Positions 25,695-35,971 are shown, counted from the stretch's first letter. The stretch: 64,000 nucleotides of DNA from Haematobia irritans (GCF_050003625.1 NC_134400.1:51960066-52024065); one strand, 5' to 3'. The notes: generated from the letters alone by a model not told the origin. Translations and numbers: made by a program.

Positions 25695-28600
25695 ATGTCT
25701 CCTACGATAAACCAAAATCTGCCACAAGACCAAGTCGACTCGCCACCTCCTGTTTGCCAATTTTGCCACGAACATATTAACGAAAAAACCATATTCTGCG
25801 GCAAATGTCGCCAACCATACCATGAGCATTGCGCTAATTCAATAACCCCTCAAGAAAGTCCTTGGGTATGTCCTCTGTGTTCCAGTAAGAAACAACGTTC
25901 TCGAAATTCAAGCATCTCATCCATTTCTTCTTCCACGTCACTTACATCTAAACAGAAGCTTGAGCTAAAAAAGCTAGAAGAAGAAAGACAACTGAAAGAG
26001 AAGCGTGACAGAGAATACTTGGAAAGGAAATATAGCATTCTCCAACAAATAGACGAAGAAACCACAAACAATTTCCAAGAAATTTTGCAAGAAAATATCC
26101 CAGACCAAAATAACACCCCCATAGCCGAAAATACAACAATGCAAGAACCAATTAACGATCTTCCGAACATAATCTCAAACACTTCTATCATTCCTCACAC
26201 TTCAAATTTTAACCCAGTAACTTCAGCTGCCGTTCACCAATCTCTACTAAACCAAGATAATACACATAATAGCTCTCATCCGTTTCAATTTATACCAAAT
26301 ACAACATCAATGCAATCTACAGCGAACATAAATTTAAACACCAACCCACAGCCCCTCGATGGCACCAATAATCAGTCATTCATAAATCCCGAACAGGCCC
26401 GTGGTTTCCAAGAATATATTCAACAACAACAGCCTCGACGACGGAATTTAACGCAAGAGCAACTTTATGCACGCCAAACTGTTCCAAAAGAACTACCGAT
26501 ATTTTCAGGAAACCCGGAGGAATGGCCTCTATTCAGCTCTACATTCGATTGGTCAACAGCTGTGTGTGGCCTCACCGATGCAGAAAATTTAATCAGACTA
26601 CAGCGTTCATTACGTGGCAGTGCTCTGGAGTCTGTGGAAAAAATTCTAATTCACCCAACATGTGTACCGCACGCCATATCTACTCTAAAAGTATTGTTCG
26701 GGCAACCAGAGAAAATTGTATTCTCTCTTAAAAATAAAATTAAATCGTTGCCACAAGTTAATCCCAATAAAATGGAAACCATCACCAATTTCGCCGTGCA
26801 TGTAAAAGGTTTACTATCTACCATCGAAGCCTGCGGGCTTACGGATGAAATAAATAACACCACTCTAATGCACGAACTTGTGTCAAAGCTACCACCTTAT
26901 TACCAACTACATTGGGGAACTCAGAAATTATATCTCCAACAAAACAATGTAAAAGCAAATTTGGTCGAGTTCTCAAATTGGATTTTTGATCTTGGTTTGT
27001 CGGCCAGTACAGTAAATAATGAAAGCAATGTAAGTTCTGACATTTCTTCTAATCGAAAACAACGGAATGTGCATATTCACTCCCACACCAAAACAAACAA
27101 AAAGAAATGCATAATTTGCAGCGAAGAATGTCAGAATGTTCCAAACTGTAAAAAGTTTTTGTCAGCTGATCGCAAAGAGCGATGGAATATGGTGAATGTT
27201 TTTGCACTATGTAGGCATTGTTTACGAAAACACTCTGGTAGTTGTTATAACAAAGAAAAGGTATGCAATGTAGACAGTTGTCAATTCAAACATCATTATT
27301 TGCTACATGGATCCAAAACAAATACAGGTAACACCGTTCAATTGGCTCAGAATAGAGAGAATAAAAACAATAGCAGTGAAAGAGAGCAAGAGAACGCAAT
27401 CGAAGAGAATTTGCAAACACACAACAACCACCGACAAAATATTCTCTTCAAAGTTGTACCCATAACTATCTATGGAGACAACAACAACAATATTTCAACG
27501 TTTGCATTCTTGGATGATGGCTCGTCCATTTCACTCATCGACGAGGGGATTTTGAATCAACTGGGTTTGAAGGGGGAACCAGAGCAGTTATGTTTGAAAT
27601 GGACATCAAATGTAAAACGAATGGAGAACAATTCCCAACGTTTAAATATACGTGTGAGAGGTGGGAACTCCAAAGAGTTTGTGTTAGAAGTTCGTTCTGT
27701 AGAAGAATTATTACTGCCGAAACAATCTCTTGATTATAAGACAATCTCTAGCAGATTTTCTCATCTTAAAGGGATCCCAGTTGAAAGTTATAACAATGCA
27801 GTTCCAAAGGTTTTAATTGGGCTGGACAATATAAATGTTTTGACGTCAAGCAAATCAAAAGGAGGGAAAAGCAATGAACCCATTGGTATAAAGACAAAGT
27901 TGGGATGGACTATTTATGGGCCTTGTGAAAATGTAAGAGCGCAGCACTACAACTTTCACATGTGTGACTGTAGCGAGAGAGATAATAAATTACACGAAAT
28001 GGTTAAAGATTTTTATAGGATCGAAAATATTGGTGTATCTTGCTCAAAGATCCCATCGAACAAAAACGATGAGCGAGCTCTGCAGCTTTTAGAAAAATAC
28101 ACGACACAAAGAGAAGACGGCCATTATGAAACATGTCTGTTATGGCAATATGACAATATAAAATTGCCTAGCAATTACGATATGGCCTTGAAACGTCTAG
28201 TTTGCCTTGAGAGGAAGCTTTTGGCTGATAAAGTTCTTCATTCTACTTTTCAAGATATTATTTCTGACTACATAAACAAAGGATTTATTAGCAAAATTGA
28301 AAATTCAGAATCTTGTGGAAACGTATGGTATCTTCCGATTTTCCCAGTGTTTAACAAAAACAAACCTGGGAAATGTAGAATCGTTTGGGATGCGGCTGCA
28401 AAATATAATGGAATTTCTTTAAATACAATGCTGTACAAAGGACCAGATTTTTTATCATCTTTACCAGCCATCTTATTTAAATTTCGTGAAAAATCTGTTG
28501 CATTATGTGGCGATGTAGAGCAGATGTTTCACCAAGTTTATATTAGGAATGAAGATAGACAGGTCCAACGTTTTTTGTGGCGAAATTGTAACGTAGAAAA

Positions 28601-31304
28601 GGAACCTGATATTTATGTAATGAACGTAATGATATTCGGTGCGTCATGTGCACCCTGCATATCACAGTACGTGAAAAATAAAAACGCTTCCAAATTTATT
28701 AACAAGCTTCCTGAGGCCTCCTCTGCCGTAATAGAAAATCATTATGTGGACGATTTCCTTTATTCTACTGATACCGTCGATCAAGCCGTTCAGATCGCAA
28801 AGCAGGTACAATATATTCAAAGACAAGCAGGCTTCAATCTTCGAAACTGGACTTCAAACAAATCAGATGTAATTTCATGCCTAGGAAATTCTTCAGAAAG
28901 TGACAAACCACTAGACATAGGTCCAGATGAACAAACAGAGAAAGTCTTAGGAATATTTTGGAATCCAAAGAATGACTTTTTCATATTTAAGATATCACCT
29001 CACATACGAAATAACGAAGTCATCCAGGGGAATAAACCGGCCACAAAACGTCAAATTTTAAAAATTCTAATGACGATTTTTGACCCTCTAGGCCTTATAG
29101 GAAATTTCCTTATGTACTTAAAAATATTACTCCAAGAGATTTGGAGAAGCGGTGTGAGTTGGGATGAACCCATAAAAGATGACCAATTGGTAAAATGGAG
29201 AAAATGGCTCCAATATCTTCCAGACTTAGAAACCATTAAAATTCCAAGATGTTACCTAAAATCACTTGGTAACTATAATAACACTAACCTGCAACTTCAT
29301 ACATTCGTCGACGCGAGTGAGAATGGATACGCAGCAGTTGCCTATTTGCGCATTGAGTTCAATAACCAAATAATTTGCTCCATAGTGGGTTCGAAAACCC
29401 GAGTAGCTCCTTTGCGAATGAACTCAATACCACGACTCGAGTTAATGGCGGCACTAATAGGTTGCAGATTAGCAAAATTTGTTATTGAAAATCACTCAAT
29501 TCCAATAATGAAAAAATATTTTTGGTCGGACTCAAAGACGGTTATCAGCTGGTTAAACTACAATAACAAAAAGTACCACCAATTTGTAGCTTTACGTGTA
29601 GGTGAAATACTTGAATCATCTGATCTACATGAATGGTTTTGGATTCCGGGTAAACTCAATGTAGCGGATGAAGCCACTAAATGGGCCAAACGACCTGACC
29701 TTACTGAGCAAAGTCGTTGGTTTAATGGACCACCATTTTTATTAAAATCTGAATGTGAATGGCCAAAGAGCGAATTTATTCCAGAACCTACGGCTATGGA
29801 AACGAATCAAGTTGTTCTCAAACATGAAGAAAATACATCATTTATCGATATAAAACGCTTCTCAAAGTGGACCAGAGCTGTAAGGTGCGTAGCCTACGTC
29901 ATAAGATTTATACTCATTCTTAAAACAAAGAGAAAAGATTATGGTGAATTCACATCTGCTGAATTGGAACGAGCTGAAATGGTTTTATATCGTCAAGCAC
30001 AAAATGAATTTTACTCTGAGGAAATATATGCTTTAAAGTCCAACATGACATTGCCAAAATCAAGCCCTCTTTATAAAGCAACACCAAAACTCGAGGATAA
30101 CATACTTAGAGTGGACGGACGAATAGAAAATGCACTCGTGTCGGCAAATACAAAAAATCCAATTATATTGCCCAAAAATAGCTATGTCACTTATTTACTT
30201 ATTCTCCACTACCACAGTAAATATCACCATGGCAACAATGAAACCGTTGTCAATGAAATCAGACAGCAGTGGTATATTCCGAAATTAAGAACTGTGGTGA
30301 AAAAATTATCGAAACTATGCCAACACTGCAAAATTAAAACAACAAAACCATCGTATCCACAAATGGCTAAGCTCCCAACAGCACGACTAGCTTCTTTCTC
30401 TCGCCCATTCACATACACCGGAGTAGATTACTTCGGCCCCTTAATGATATCCGTTGGTCGGCATCAAGAGAAACGCTACGGAGCTCTCTTCACGTGCTTA
30501 ACTCTTAGAGCTGTCCATATCGAAGTAGTAAATACACTTAATACGTCTTCGTGTCTGCTAGCCATTCGGAATTTTATATGCAGACGTGGTACACCTAAGG
30601 AGTTCTACAGCGACAATGGTACGAATTTCGTGAGTGCAGAGAAAGAGCTTCGAGAGGCAATAAAAGAGGTGAATAAAGACGAGCTTGTACGTAATTTCAC
30701 CACCTCCGTAACCAAGTGGAATTTCATCCCCCCTTCATCACCACATATGGGTGGCGCATGGGAGAGAATGGTGAGATCGGTAAAGAACATTTTGTACAAG
30801 ATTGCCCCTACAAAAACACCATCAGAAGAAACACTACGAGGAATGTTAGCAGAGGTAGAGAATATTGTAAATTCCCGTCCCCTCACATACGTTCCTCTAG
30901 ACACAGAAAATGAAGAAGCTCTTACACCAAACCACTTGTTGCTTGGCTCGTCGAATGGGATGAAACCTTTAGCTATGTACGATGATAGTGGTCATACATT
31001 AAAACAGAATTGGTTGATGTCACAACAGTTTGCCGATAATTTCTGGAGAAAATGGGTAAAGGAGTATTTACCAAATTTAACACGACGATCGAAGTGGCAC
31101 GAAAAGGCTAAACCTATAGAAGTCGGCGACTTGGTCGTTGTAGTCGATCCATCTAATCCACGAAACGTGTGGCCGAGGGGCAAGGTAATTGAGACTATGC
31201 TAGCGAAGGATGGTCAAGTGCGTAAAGCAAAAGTTTTAACATCTGGTGGACTATTAGTTCGACCTGCAGTGAAGTTGGCGATTTTAGATGTGGCTCACAA
31301 TTAG
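25695..31304 (+). CDS. BEL/Pao Gag-Pol polyprotein with N-terminal PHD finger
   Basis: A 1869-residue frame taken from the first ATG (25695); an upstream in-frame TTG at 25656 is less likely. Domains in order: PHD-type finger at about 21-62 (C21, C24, C35, C38, H43, C46, W57, C59, C62); charged coiled-coil stretch at about 78-115; Gag-like DUF1759 region at about 265-410; Cys/His-rich segment near 473-515; aspartic protease with FLDDGSS near 604; reverse transcriptase (IVWDAAAKYNG near 895, YVDD near 1016); RNase H-like part with TFVDASENGY near 1203; integrase zinc motif near 1505-1545; integrase core with VDYFGP near 1577, SDNGTNF near 1637 and GGAWERM near 1688; C-terminal DUF5641-like segment (VGDLVVVVD). 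No stop or frameshift interrupts it and the catalytic residues named are present. The product would assemble particles, reverse-transcribe the element RNA and integrate it. Confidence 0.96.
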   Translation: MSPTINQNLPQDQVDSPPPVCQFCHEHINEKTIFCGKCRQPYHEHCANSITPQESPWVCPLCSSKKQRSRNSSISSISSSTSLTSKQKLELKKLEEERQLKEKRDREYLERKYSILQQIDEETTNNFQEILQENIPDQNNTPIAENTTMQEPINDLPNIISNTSIIPHTSNFNPVTSAAVHQSLLNQDNTHNSSHPFQFIPNTTSMQSTANINLNTNPQPLDGTNNQSFINPEQARGFQEYIQQQQPRRRNLTQEQLYARQTVPKELPIFSGNPEEWPLFSSTFDWSTAVCGLTDAENLIRLQRSLRGSALESVEKILIHPTCVPHAISTLKVLFGQPEKIVFSLKNKIKSLPQVNPNKMETITNFAVHVKGLLSTIEACGLTDEINNTTLMHELVSKLPPYYQLHWGTQKLYLQQNNVKANLVEFSNWIFDLGLSASTVNNESNVSSDISSNRKQRNVHIHSHTKTNKKKCIICSEECQNVPNCKKFLSADRKERWNMVNVFALCRHCLRKHSGSCYNKEKVCNVDSCQFKHHYLLHGSKTNTGNTVQLAQNRENKNNSSEREQENAIEENLQTHNNHRQNILFKVVPITIYGDNNNNISTFAFLDDGSSISLIDEGILNQLGLKGEPEQLCLKWTSNVKRMENNSQRLNIRVRGGNSKEFVLEVRSVEELLLPKQSLDYKTISSRFSHLKGIPVESYNNAVPKVLIGLDNINVLTSSKSKGGKSNEPIGIKTKLGWTIYGPCENVRAQHYNFHMCDCSERDNKLHEMVKDFYRIENIGVSCSKIPSNKNDERALQLLEKYTTQREDGHYETCLLWQYDNIKLPSNYDMALKRLVCLERKLLADKVLHSTFQDIISDYINKGFISKIENSESCGNVWYLPIFPVFNKNKPGKCRIVWDAAAKYNGISLNTMLYKGPDFLSSLPAILFKFREKSVALCGDVEQMFHQVYIRNEDRQVQRFLWRNCNVEKEPDIYVMNVMIFGASCAPCISQYVKNKNASKFINKLPEASSAVIENHYVDDFLYSTDTVDQAVQIAKQVQYIQRQAGFNLRNWTSNKSDVISCLGNSSESDKPLDIGPDEQTEKVLGIFWNPKNDFFIFKISPHIRNNEVIQGNKPATKRQILKILMTIFDPLGLIGNFLMYLKILLQEIWRSGVSWDEPIKDDQLVKWRKWLQYLPDLETIKIPRCYLKSLGNYNNTNLQLHTFVDASENGYAAVAYLRIEFNNQIICSIVGSKTRVAPLRMNSIPRLELMAALIGCRLAKFVIENHSIPIMKKYFWSDSKTVISWLNYNNKKYHQFVALRVGEILESSDLHEWFWIPGKLNVADEATKWAKRPDLTEQSRWFNGPPFLLKSECEWPKSEFIPEPTAMETNQVVLKHEENTSFIDIKRFSKWTRAVRCVAYVIRFILILKTKRKDYGEFTSAELERAEMVLYRQAQNEFYSEEIYALKSNMTLPKSSPLYKATPKLEDNILRVDGRIENALVSANTKNPIILPKNSYVTYLLILHYHSKYHHGNNETVVNEIRQQWYIPKLRTVVKKLSKLCQHCKIKTTKPSYPQMAKLPTARLASFSRPFTYTGVDYFGPLMISVGRHQEKRYGALFTCLTLRAVHIEVVNTLNTSSCLLAIRNFICRRGTPKEFYSDNGTNFVSAEKELREAIKEVNKDELVRNFTTSVTKWNFIPPSSPHMGGAWERMVRSVKNILYKIAPTKTPSEETLRGMLAEVENIVNSRPLTYVPLDTENEEALTPNHLLLGSSNGMKPLAMYDDSGHTLKQNWLMSQQFADNFWRKWVKEYLPNLTRRSKWHEKAKPIEVGDLVVVVDPSNPRNVWPRGKVIETMLAKDGQVRKAKVLTSGGLLVRPAVKLAILDVAHN

Positions 31305-31344
31305 GAGTATGAATGCGAAAACTTCTTTTCATACTGCGCGGGGG

Positions 31345-31769
31345 TGTTACCGCCAAATCTCAATCACAACTATAAAACATCGCTAGTGGTAACACACCCT
31401 AAAACTATTGAATTTTTATCAAATAATTATCGAATATATTATCGATTTTATTTATCGATTCTCTTTTGTACATCATTCTTATGTTACAGAAAATTATTCT
31501 TTTTCTCTAAAAAGTTGGTTGCGCGTAGAATACGCTAAGTATTAATATATAAAATTTTAATTTGTCTATGGTTTTGATACCAAATAAGTAAGTTTATTAA
31601 AATTCGTGAACCATTACAAAATATAAATTAATGAATTTAATTTGTTATTAAAGGAATTTAAACATTTGGTTGTGTCAATAAAGATAGTCACGAAATAAAT
31701 ATTTCACTGAATTGAACCAATGTTTTTAAATCTAATCAGGCCATAGCGAACCTACTTTTTTTGGGAACA
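31345..31769 (+). repeat. Right LTR of the BEL/Pao element
   Basis: Same 425-base sequence as the left LTR. Followed by the target duplication ATGTA and then the continuing host element (TTTTCCATATATATTTTTCC). Confidence 0.95.
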
Positions 31770-32936
31770 ATGTATTTTCCATATATATTTTTCCTATTTC
31801 CAGAATTTGCAAAGTATCATCAATATAATACCAAATATTACATTGCTTTCCCATTATTTTTGTCTTTGAGTGGTTCAAATTTTAATAGACGATTTCAATG
31901 TGTGGAAATTTTGGAAAGGAATTGTTACTAAAATTAAATTACCGAGCTCCTTAATACACCTTTTTATGCTAAAAGACTACCACTGCAAAAGAAGATTATA
32001 AATCTGCAACCTGGAACTAAGAATTGAACTTGATATTCTATGCAGGTTATGTTTAACAAAATTAACTTTTAATTGAACAAAATTAAATTCGAATTATTTT
32101 GTTTACTTTCAGAAAAACTAAGGCTGCTGATTTATTGGAAATCTAGGCGCATCTACATATTAGAAGGAATATGCTAACATGGTTATTATTATAAGGAAGA
32201 TAGTGATTTATATAATTTATTTTTTCACCCTATAGTTGTTATTGATAGTAATTGTATTTGTAAGTTATGTTAGAACAAAACACAAATGACAAGAACCAAA
32301 TTTATTTGTCTATTGCATAATTCAAAAAATAATAAAATATTAAATATGTTTTATGAGAAACACACATTTTCTTTTATTTCAAATAAAACTAAATACGATT
32401 TTGGGGTCGCAATATATAAATTTGTTGATCGAAATTTATAGCCAATTTCAATTAATTATTTAATTGAATGAATCAAATAGTTGATTGATTTTTGTCGCGA
32501 AATTAATTAAAATTTTAATTGATTCAATTAAAACTGTGATTGAATTTTCTGTTAAAAATCAATCACGTTTTTAATTGATTCAATCACACAATTAATTGAT
32601 TCCGTGACAAAAGTCAATTAAATTTTTAATTAAAAATAGTGTTGGTTTTCAATCAAAATGGGTGATTGATACTATCATTTTCGTGATTGAAGACATTTCA
32701 ATTAAAAAAATGATTGAATCCGCGATTTTCGTGATTGAAATCAAAAAATTTTTTTTTTGTGTGTAGAGTATGTATATTCTGGGTCGTGGTGAAATTCTGA
32801 GTCCGTCCGTCGGTCTGTTGAAATCACGCTAACTTCCAAACGAAACAAGCTATCAACTTGAAACTTCAAAATGAGCCATATCCGACCACTTTTACGTATA
32901 GCCCCCATATAAACTGATCCCTAGATTTGGCTTGCG

Positions 32937-33968
32937 GACATATCGCCCCAAATGATTTTTGGGCGTTATGACCTCCATTGGGGCGGTCACATCGCCCAAT
33001 TTTAGTTTGGGCTTTATGTCCTCCCTCATCGCGGTCATATGTCCCAAAAATAGGCGGTCACAACGCCCAATATTTGATGGGGAAAATGAATGTCGGAATA
33101 CAAATCCAAAACTGCCCTAAATGAAGTAGTTTTGATCCCCTATTTTGGTTAACTAAATACGTACGGTATTTAATTCAAAATGCCGTAACTGGAAAGACAG
33201 TGCAGATCTCTTGGTCTATAAAAAAATGCTAAGACAATTAAAGAGAAAATGGTGCCAAACGCTCCACAAAACCCCAAATCGGAACTCAGCAAAAAAATTT
33301 TCTTTTTGGTGCAAAATTGACGCAGAAGCGATGAATTTAACATGGGCTTGTCATAGGACGGAAGTCCTCTGAATTTCCATCACTTCTTTAGGTGTGATTC
33401 GAATTCAATGTTTTGGATGTAAATTAAAAAATTCTGTTATATTTTGTCAAATAAATATTTTTTATAATTTTTAATAGATTCTAACCCTTGTCGGAAACGT
33501 TTGACCTCAAACATTTTCAAAAATTCACAGTTTTCTCAGATTGCATTTAACATTTTTTTCGACAAAATTTAAATGATTTGCATCATTTTATGAATTCTTA
33601 CTCTGTTTTTAACCTATTTGAAGCAAAAAAAGTTAAAATTACCCATTAAAAGTATGAAAAAACCATGTTATAAAAAATTGAATTAAAAGAACTTCCTTGG
33701 TAGTTAAAATAAAGAACATCATTGGGAGTGCATCTTCTGGAAGTGCTTTTAAAGTTGTGCATTTCGTGCGCGCGAATCCTTTTTTAAATTCATCGCATTC
33801 AGTTCGTCCTCAAATCGTATCAATTCTCATTTTATTGTCTTGTTCTAAACATTAAAATTGGAAAGAGATAAGATGATCGACGTGCCGCTGAAGGGCGCGC
33901 GCGCGAATCCTTGTTTAAATTCATCACATTCAGTTCATCCTCACATTCTTGCAACTTTCGTTTTATTA
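32937..33968. other. Unassigned repeats: GGGCG/GACC motif cluster and a GCGCGCGAATCC direct repeat
   Basis: 32937-33072 holds about six copies in alternating orientation of a motif like GGGCGTTATGACC / GGTCACATCGCCC. 33345-33370 contains CTTGTCATAGGACGGAAGT, also found near 51365. Two direct copies of a roughly 68-bp segment starting GCGCGCGAATCCTT lie at about 33770 and 33898. No gene is visible. Confidence 0.6.
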
Positions 33969-34121
33969 AAGGATGATACGGTCAAAATTTGGTCAATATA
34001 AACTTGACGTATTTCTTTCAATTTTGCATTTAAAAAACCTGAACACCCCTCATTTTCAAAGTATGTGTGTGTAGAATGTTGCTCCTATTTTGATTTTGGA
34101 ATTCACTCTTCAGTTGTCAAA

Positions 34122-35141
34122 ATGCCGTCCAAGCAAGAAGAGCAGCGTATCAAAATTTTGCTCGCGCATCGCGAAAATCCGAGCTACTCGCACGCAAAGC
34201 TGCCAAAATCGCTAAAAGTTGCCAAATCAACCGTTACAAATGTAATTAAAGTGTTTGGGGAACGTTTGTCGACAACCAGGAAGTCTGGATCGGGGGGACA
34301 TCGAAAACCACAAGCCGCTGAGACGACAAAGAGAGTTGCCGGTAGTTTCAAGCGAAACCCTAACTTCTCTCTCCCATATGCCGCAAATAAGCTGGGTGTA
34401 TCCTCTACTACCGTGCATCGAGCCAAAAAACGGGCCGGACTATCGACTTACAAGAAGGTAGTGACTCCAAATCGCGATGATAAACAAAATACGACGGCCA
34501 AAGCGCGATCCCGGAGGCTGTACACGACGATGCTGACGAAGTTTGACTGCGTGGTAATGGACGACGAAACCTACGTCGAAGCCGACTACAAGCAGCTTCC
34601 GGGACAGGAGTTTTATACGGCAAAAGGAAGGGGAAAGGTAGCAGATATTTTCAAGCACATAAAACTGTCAAAGTTCGCAAAGAAATATCTGGTTTGGCAA
34701 GCCATCTGTACCTGTGGCTTGAAAAGCAGCATTTTCATAGCTTCCGGGACTGTCAACCAAGAAATTTACGTGAAAGAGTTTTTGAATAAACGTCTGCTGC
34801 CTTTCGTGAAGAAATACGGTTGTTCCGTACTGTTTTGGCCGGATTTGGCATCTTGCCATTACGGTAAAAAGGCCATGGAGTGGTACGCCGCCAACAACGT
34901 GCAGGTGGTTCCCAAGGACAAGAACCCTCCCAATACGCCAGAGCTCCGCCCAATTGAGAAATACTGGGCTATTGTCAAGCGGAACCTAAAGAAGACCAAA
35001 AAAACTGCTAAGGACGAGCAGCAGTTCAAGGCAAACTGGCTTTCTGCGGCGAAGAAGGTGGACAAGGTGGCTGTACCAAATCTGATGGCAGGTGTCAAGC
35101 GTGAGGCCCGGCAATTCGGATTTGGAAAAGCGAAAGCCTAA
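34122..35141 (+). CDS. DD37E transposase, intact
   Basis: 339 residues from ATG 34122; an in-frame GTG at 34065 is upstream and less likely. The N-terminal half has two helix-turn-helix-like segments (HAKLPKSLKVAKSTVTNVIK; ANKLGVSSTTVHRAKKRAGL) joined by a basic GGHRKPQ linker. The catalytic part has MDDETYVEADY (first Asp at 147 or 148), WPDLASCH (Asp about 241) and RPIEKYW (Glu about 279). Counting 37 residues between the second Asp and the Glu gives DD37E, a class described from mosquitoes and other arthropods. It would bind the terminal repeats and cut and paste the element at TA. The frame has no stop, so it may be functional, though the odd 3' end may prevent this copy from moving. Confidence 0.92.
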   Translation: MPSKQEEQRIKILLAHRENPSYSHAKLPKSLKVAKSTVTNVIKVFGERLSTTRKSGSGGHRKPQAAETTKRVAGSFKRNPNFSLPYAANKLGVSSTTVHRAKKRAGLSTYKKVVTPNRDDKQNTTAKARSRRLYTTMLTKFDCVVMDDETYVEADYKQLPGQEFYTAKGRGKVADIFKHIKLSKFAKKYLVWQAICTCGLKSSIFIASGTVNQEIYVKEFLNKRLLPFVKKYGCSVLFWPDLASCHYGKKAMEWYAANNVQVVPKDKNPPNTPELRPIEKYWAIVKRNLKKTKKTAKDEQQFKANWLSAAKKVDKVAVPNLMAGVKREARQFGFGKAKA

Positions 35142-35224
35142 CTGAATATTTTTCCTGAATTTTATACTAATTGAACTTTAAAAACAAATTTAATTTGATT
35201 TTTTAAATAAACGATTTCACCGAT

Positions 35225-35402
35225 TTACACGCGTTTCCCTTGACCAAATTTTGACACTTTAATTACATTTGTAACGGTTGATTTGGCAACTTTTAGCGAT
35301 TTTGCCAGCTTTGCGTGCGAGTAGCTCGGATTTTCGCGATGCGCGAACAAAATTTTGATACGCTGCTCTTCTTGCTTGGACGACATTTTGACAACTGAAG
35401 AG
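35225..35402 (-). pseudogene. Inverted N-terminal fragment of the DD37E transposase
   Basis: The minus strand from about 35383 reads MSSKQEEQRIKILFAHREN and VAKSTVTNVIKV, the same start as the intact gene, with a few differences (S for P, F for L, A for P). It then runs into the truncated terminal repeat and stops. Confidence 0.9.
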
Positions 35403-35539
35403 TGAATTCCAAAATCAAAATGGGAGCAACATTCTACACACATACACCTTCAAAATGAGTGGTGTTCAGGTTTTTTAAATGCAAAATTGAAAGAAATACG
35501 TCAAGTTTATATTGACCAAATTTTGACCGTATCACCGTT

Positions 35540-35961
35540 TAAAATCTTAACAAAAATTTCTATAAAAATAAAAATTTGTATTTGAATAACATATTGACAA
35601 AATTTCTCATAGAAATAAAATTTTGACAAAAATTTCTATAGAAATTTTTACAAAATTTTCTCTAGGAATAAATTTTTGCAAAATTTCCTCCGGGAATAAA
35701 ATTTTGATAATATTTTCTATAGGAATATACTTTCAAAGACCATTGTGTTCTCCCCCTTTGTAGAAGTTGCAATTTCTCCTTAATGGTACAACCTAAAAAT
35801 ATTTGAAACATTGAAATATTTCAAGGGATATTTATACACCCAAATAAATAGTCGCTGTAAGGAGTAATTATAATTATATATAATTATAAAAAATAATAAT
35901 TATCATATGTAAATTTCATAAGGAATTAACTTAAAAGAAATGTGTAGTGTCCAGCACTGAA
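35540..35961. other. 29-bp minisatellite remnant and AT-rich flank of the LINE
   Basis: 35545-35730 is a degenerate TTCTATAGAAATAAAATTTT-type array. The rest is AT-rich DNA up to the LINE target duplication ACATATGTAT at 35962-35971. No gene is visible. Confidence 0.6.
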
Positions 35962-35971
35962 ACATATGTAT

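Larger units (their letters stand above)
25077..31769 (+). mobile_element. BEL/Pao LTR retrotransposon, complete
   Basis: Two 425-bp LTRs (25077-25501 and 31345-31769) that begin TGTTACCGCC and end GGGAACA enclose one long open frame. The target duplication ATGTA is present at 25072-25076 and 31770-31774. A G-rich GCGCGGGG stretch lies just before the right LTR as a possible polypurine-type primer. No recognised tRNA primer site was identified after the left LTR. No env frame exists: the polyprotein stops 40 bases before the right LTR. It is inserted in the TIR element of layer two. Confidence 0.97.
19618..32763. mobile_element. TIR element with CACACAAAAAA ends, second layer of the stack
   Basis: CACACAAAAAATTATC near 19619 and AATTTTTTTTTTTGTGTG ending at 32763, flanked by TA. 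Its own sequence is about 1.5 kb in three pieces (19618-19743, 24663-25076, 31775-32763), rich in repeated ATTGATTCAATTAATT motifs. It encodes no transposase. It is split by a FamB element and by the BEL/Pao retrotransposon. Confidence 0.7.
19535..32936 (-). mobile_element. FamB element, outermost layer of the nested stack (19535-19617 and 32764-32936)
   Basis: It starts TATACCCTTCACCATAGGAT and reads to TCTAAGACCCCTA at 19617. The next part of the FamB consensus (GTATATTCTGGGTCGTGG, GTCCGTCCGTCGGTCTGTTG) appears at about 32766. The 13.1 kb between is inserted DNA. Confidence 0.75.
33969..35539 (+). mobile_element. DD37E Tc1/mariner-superfamily transposon with inverted 5' duplicate at its 3' end
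   Basis: The left end AAGGATGATACGGTC and the right end GACCGTATCACCGTT are inverted and flanked by TA (33967-33968, 35540-35541). After the transposase gene the expected 3' terminus starts (TTGACCAAATTTTGAC near 35243) but is joined there to an inverted copy of the element's own first about 280 bases (35259-35539), including the first codons of the transposase. Confidence 0.9.

Noticed and set aside
25077..31769. Endogenous retrovirus with env
   Set aside because: The frame ends 40 bases before the right LTR, leaving no room for an env gene; domain content is that of a BEL/Pao retrotransposon.
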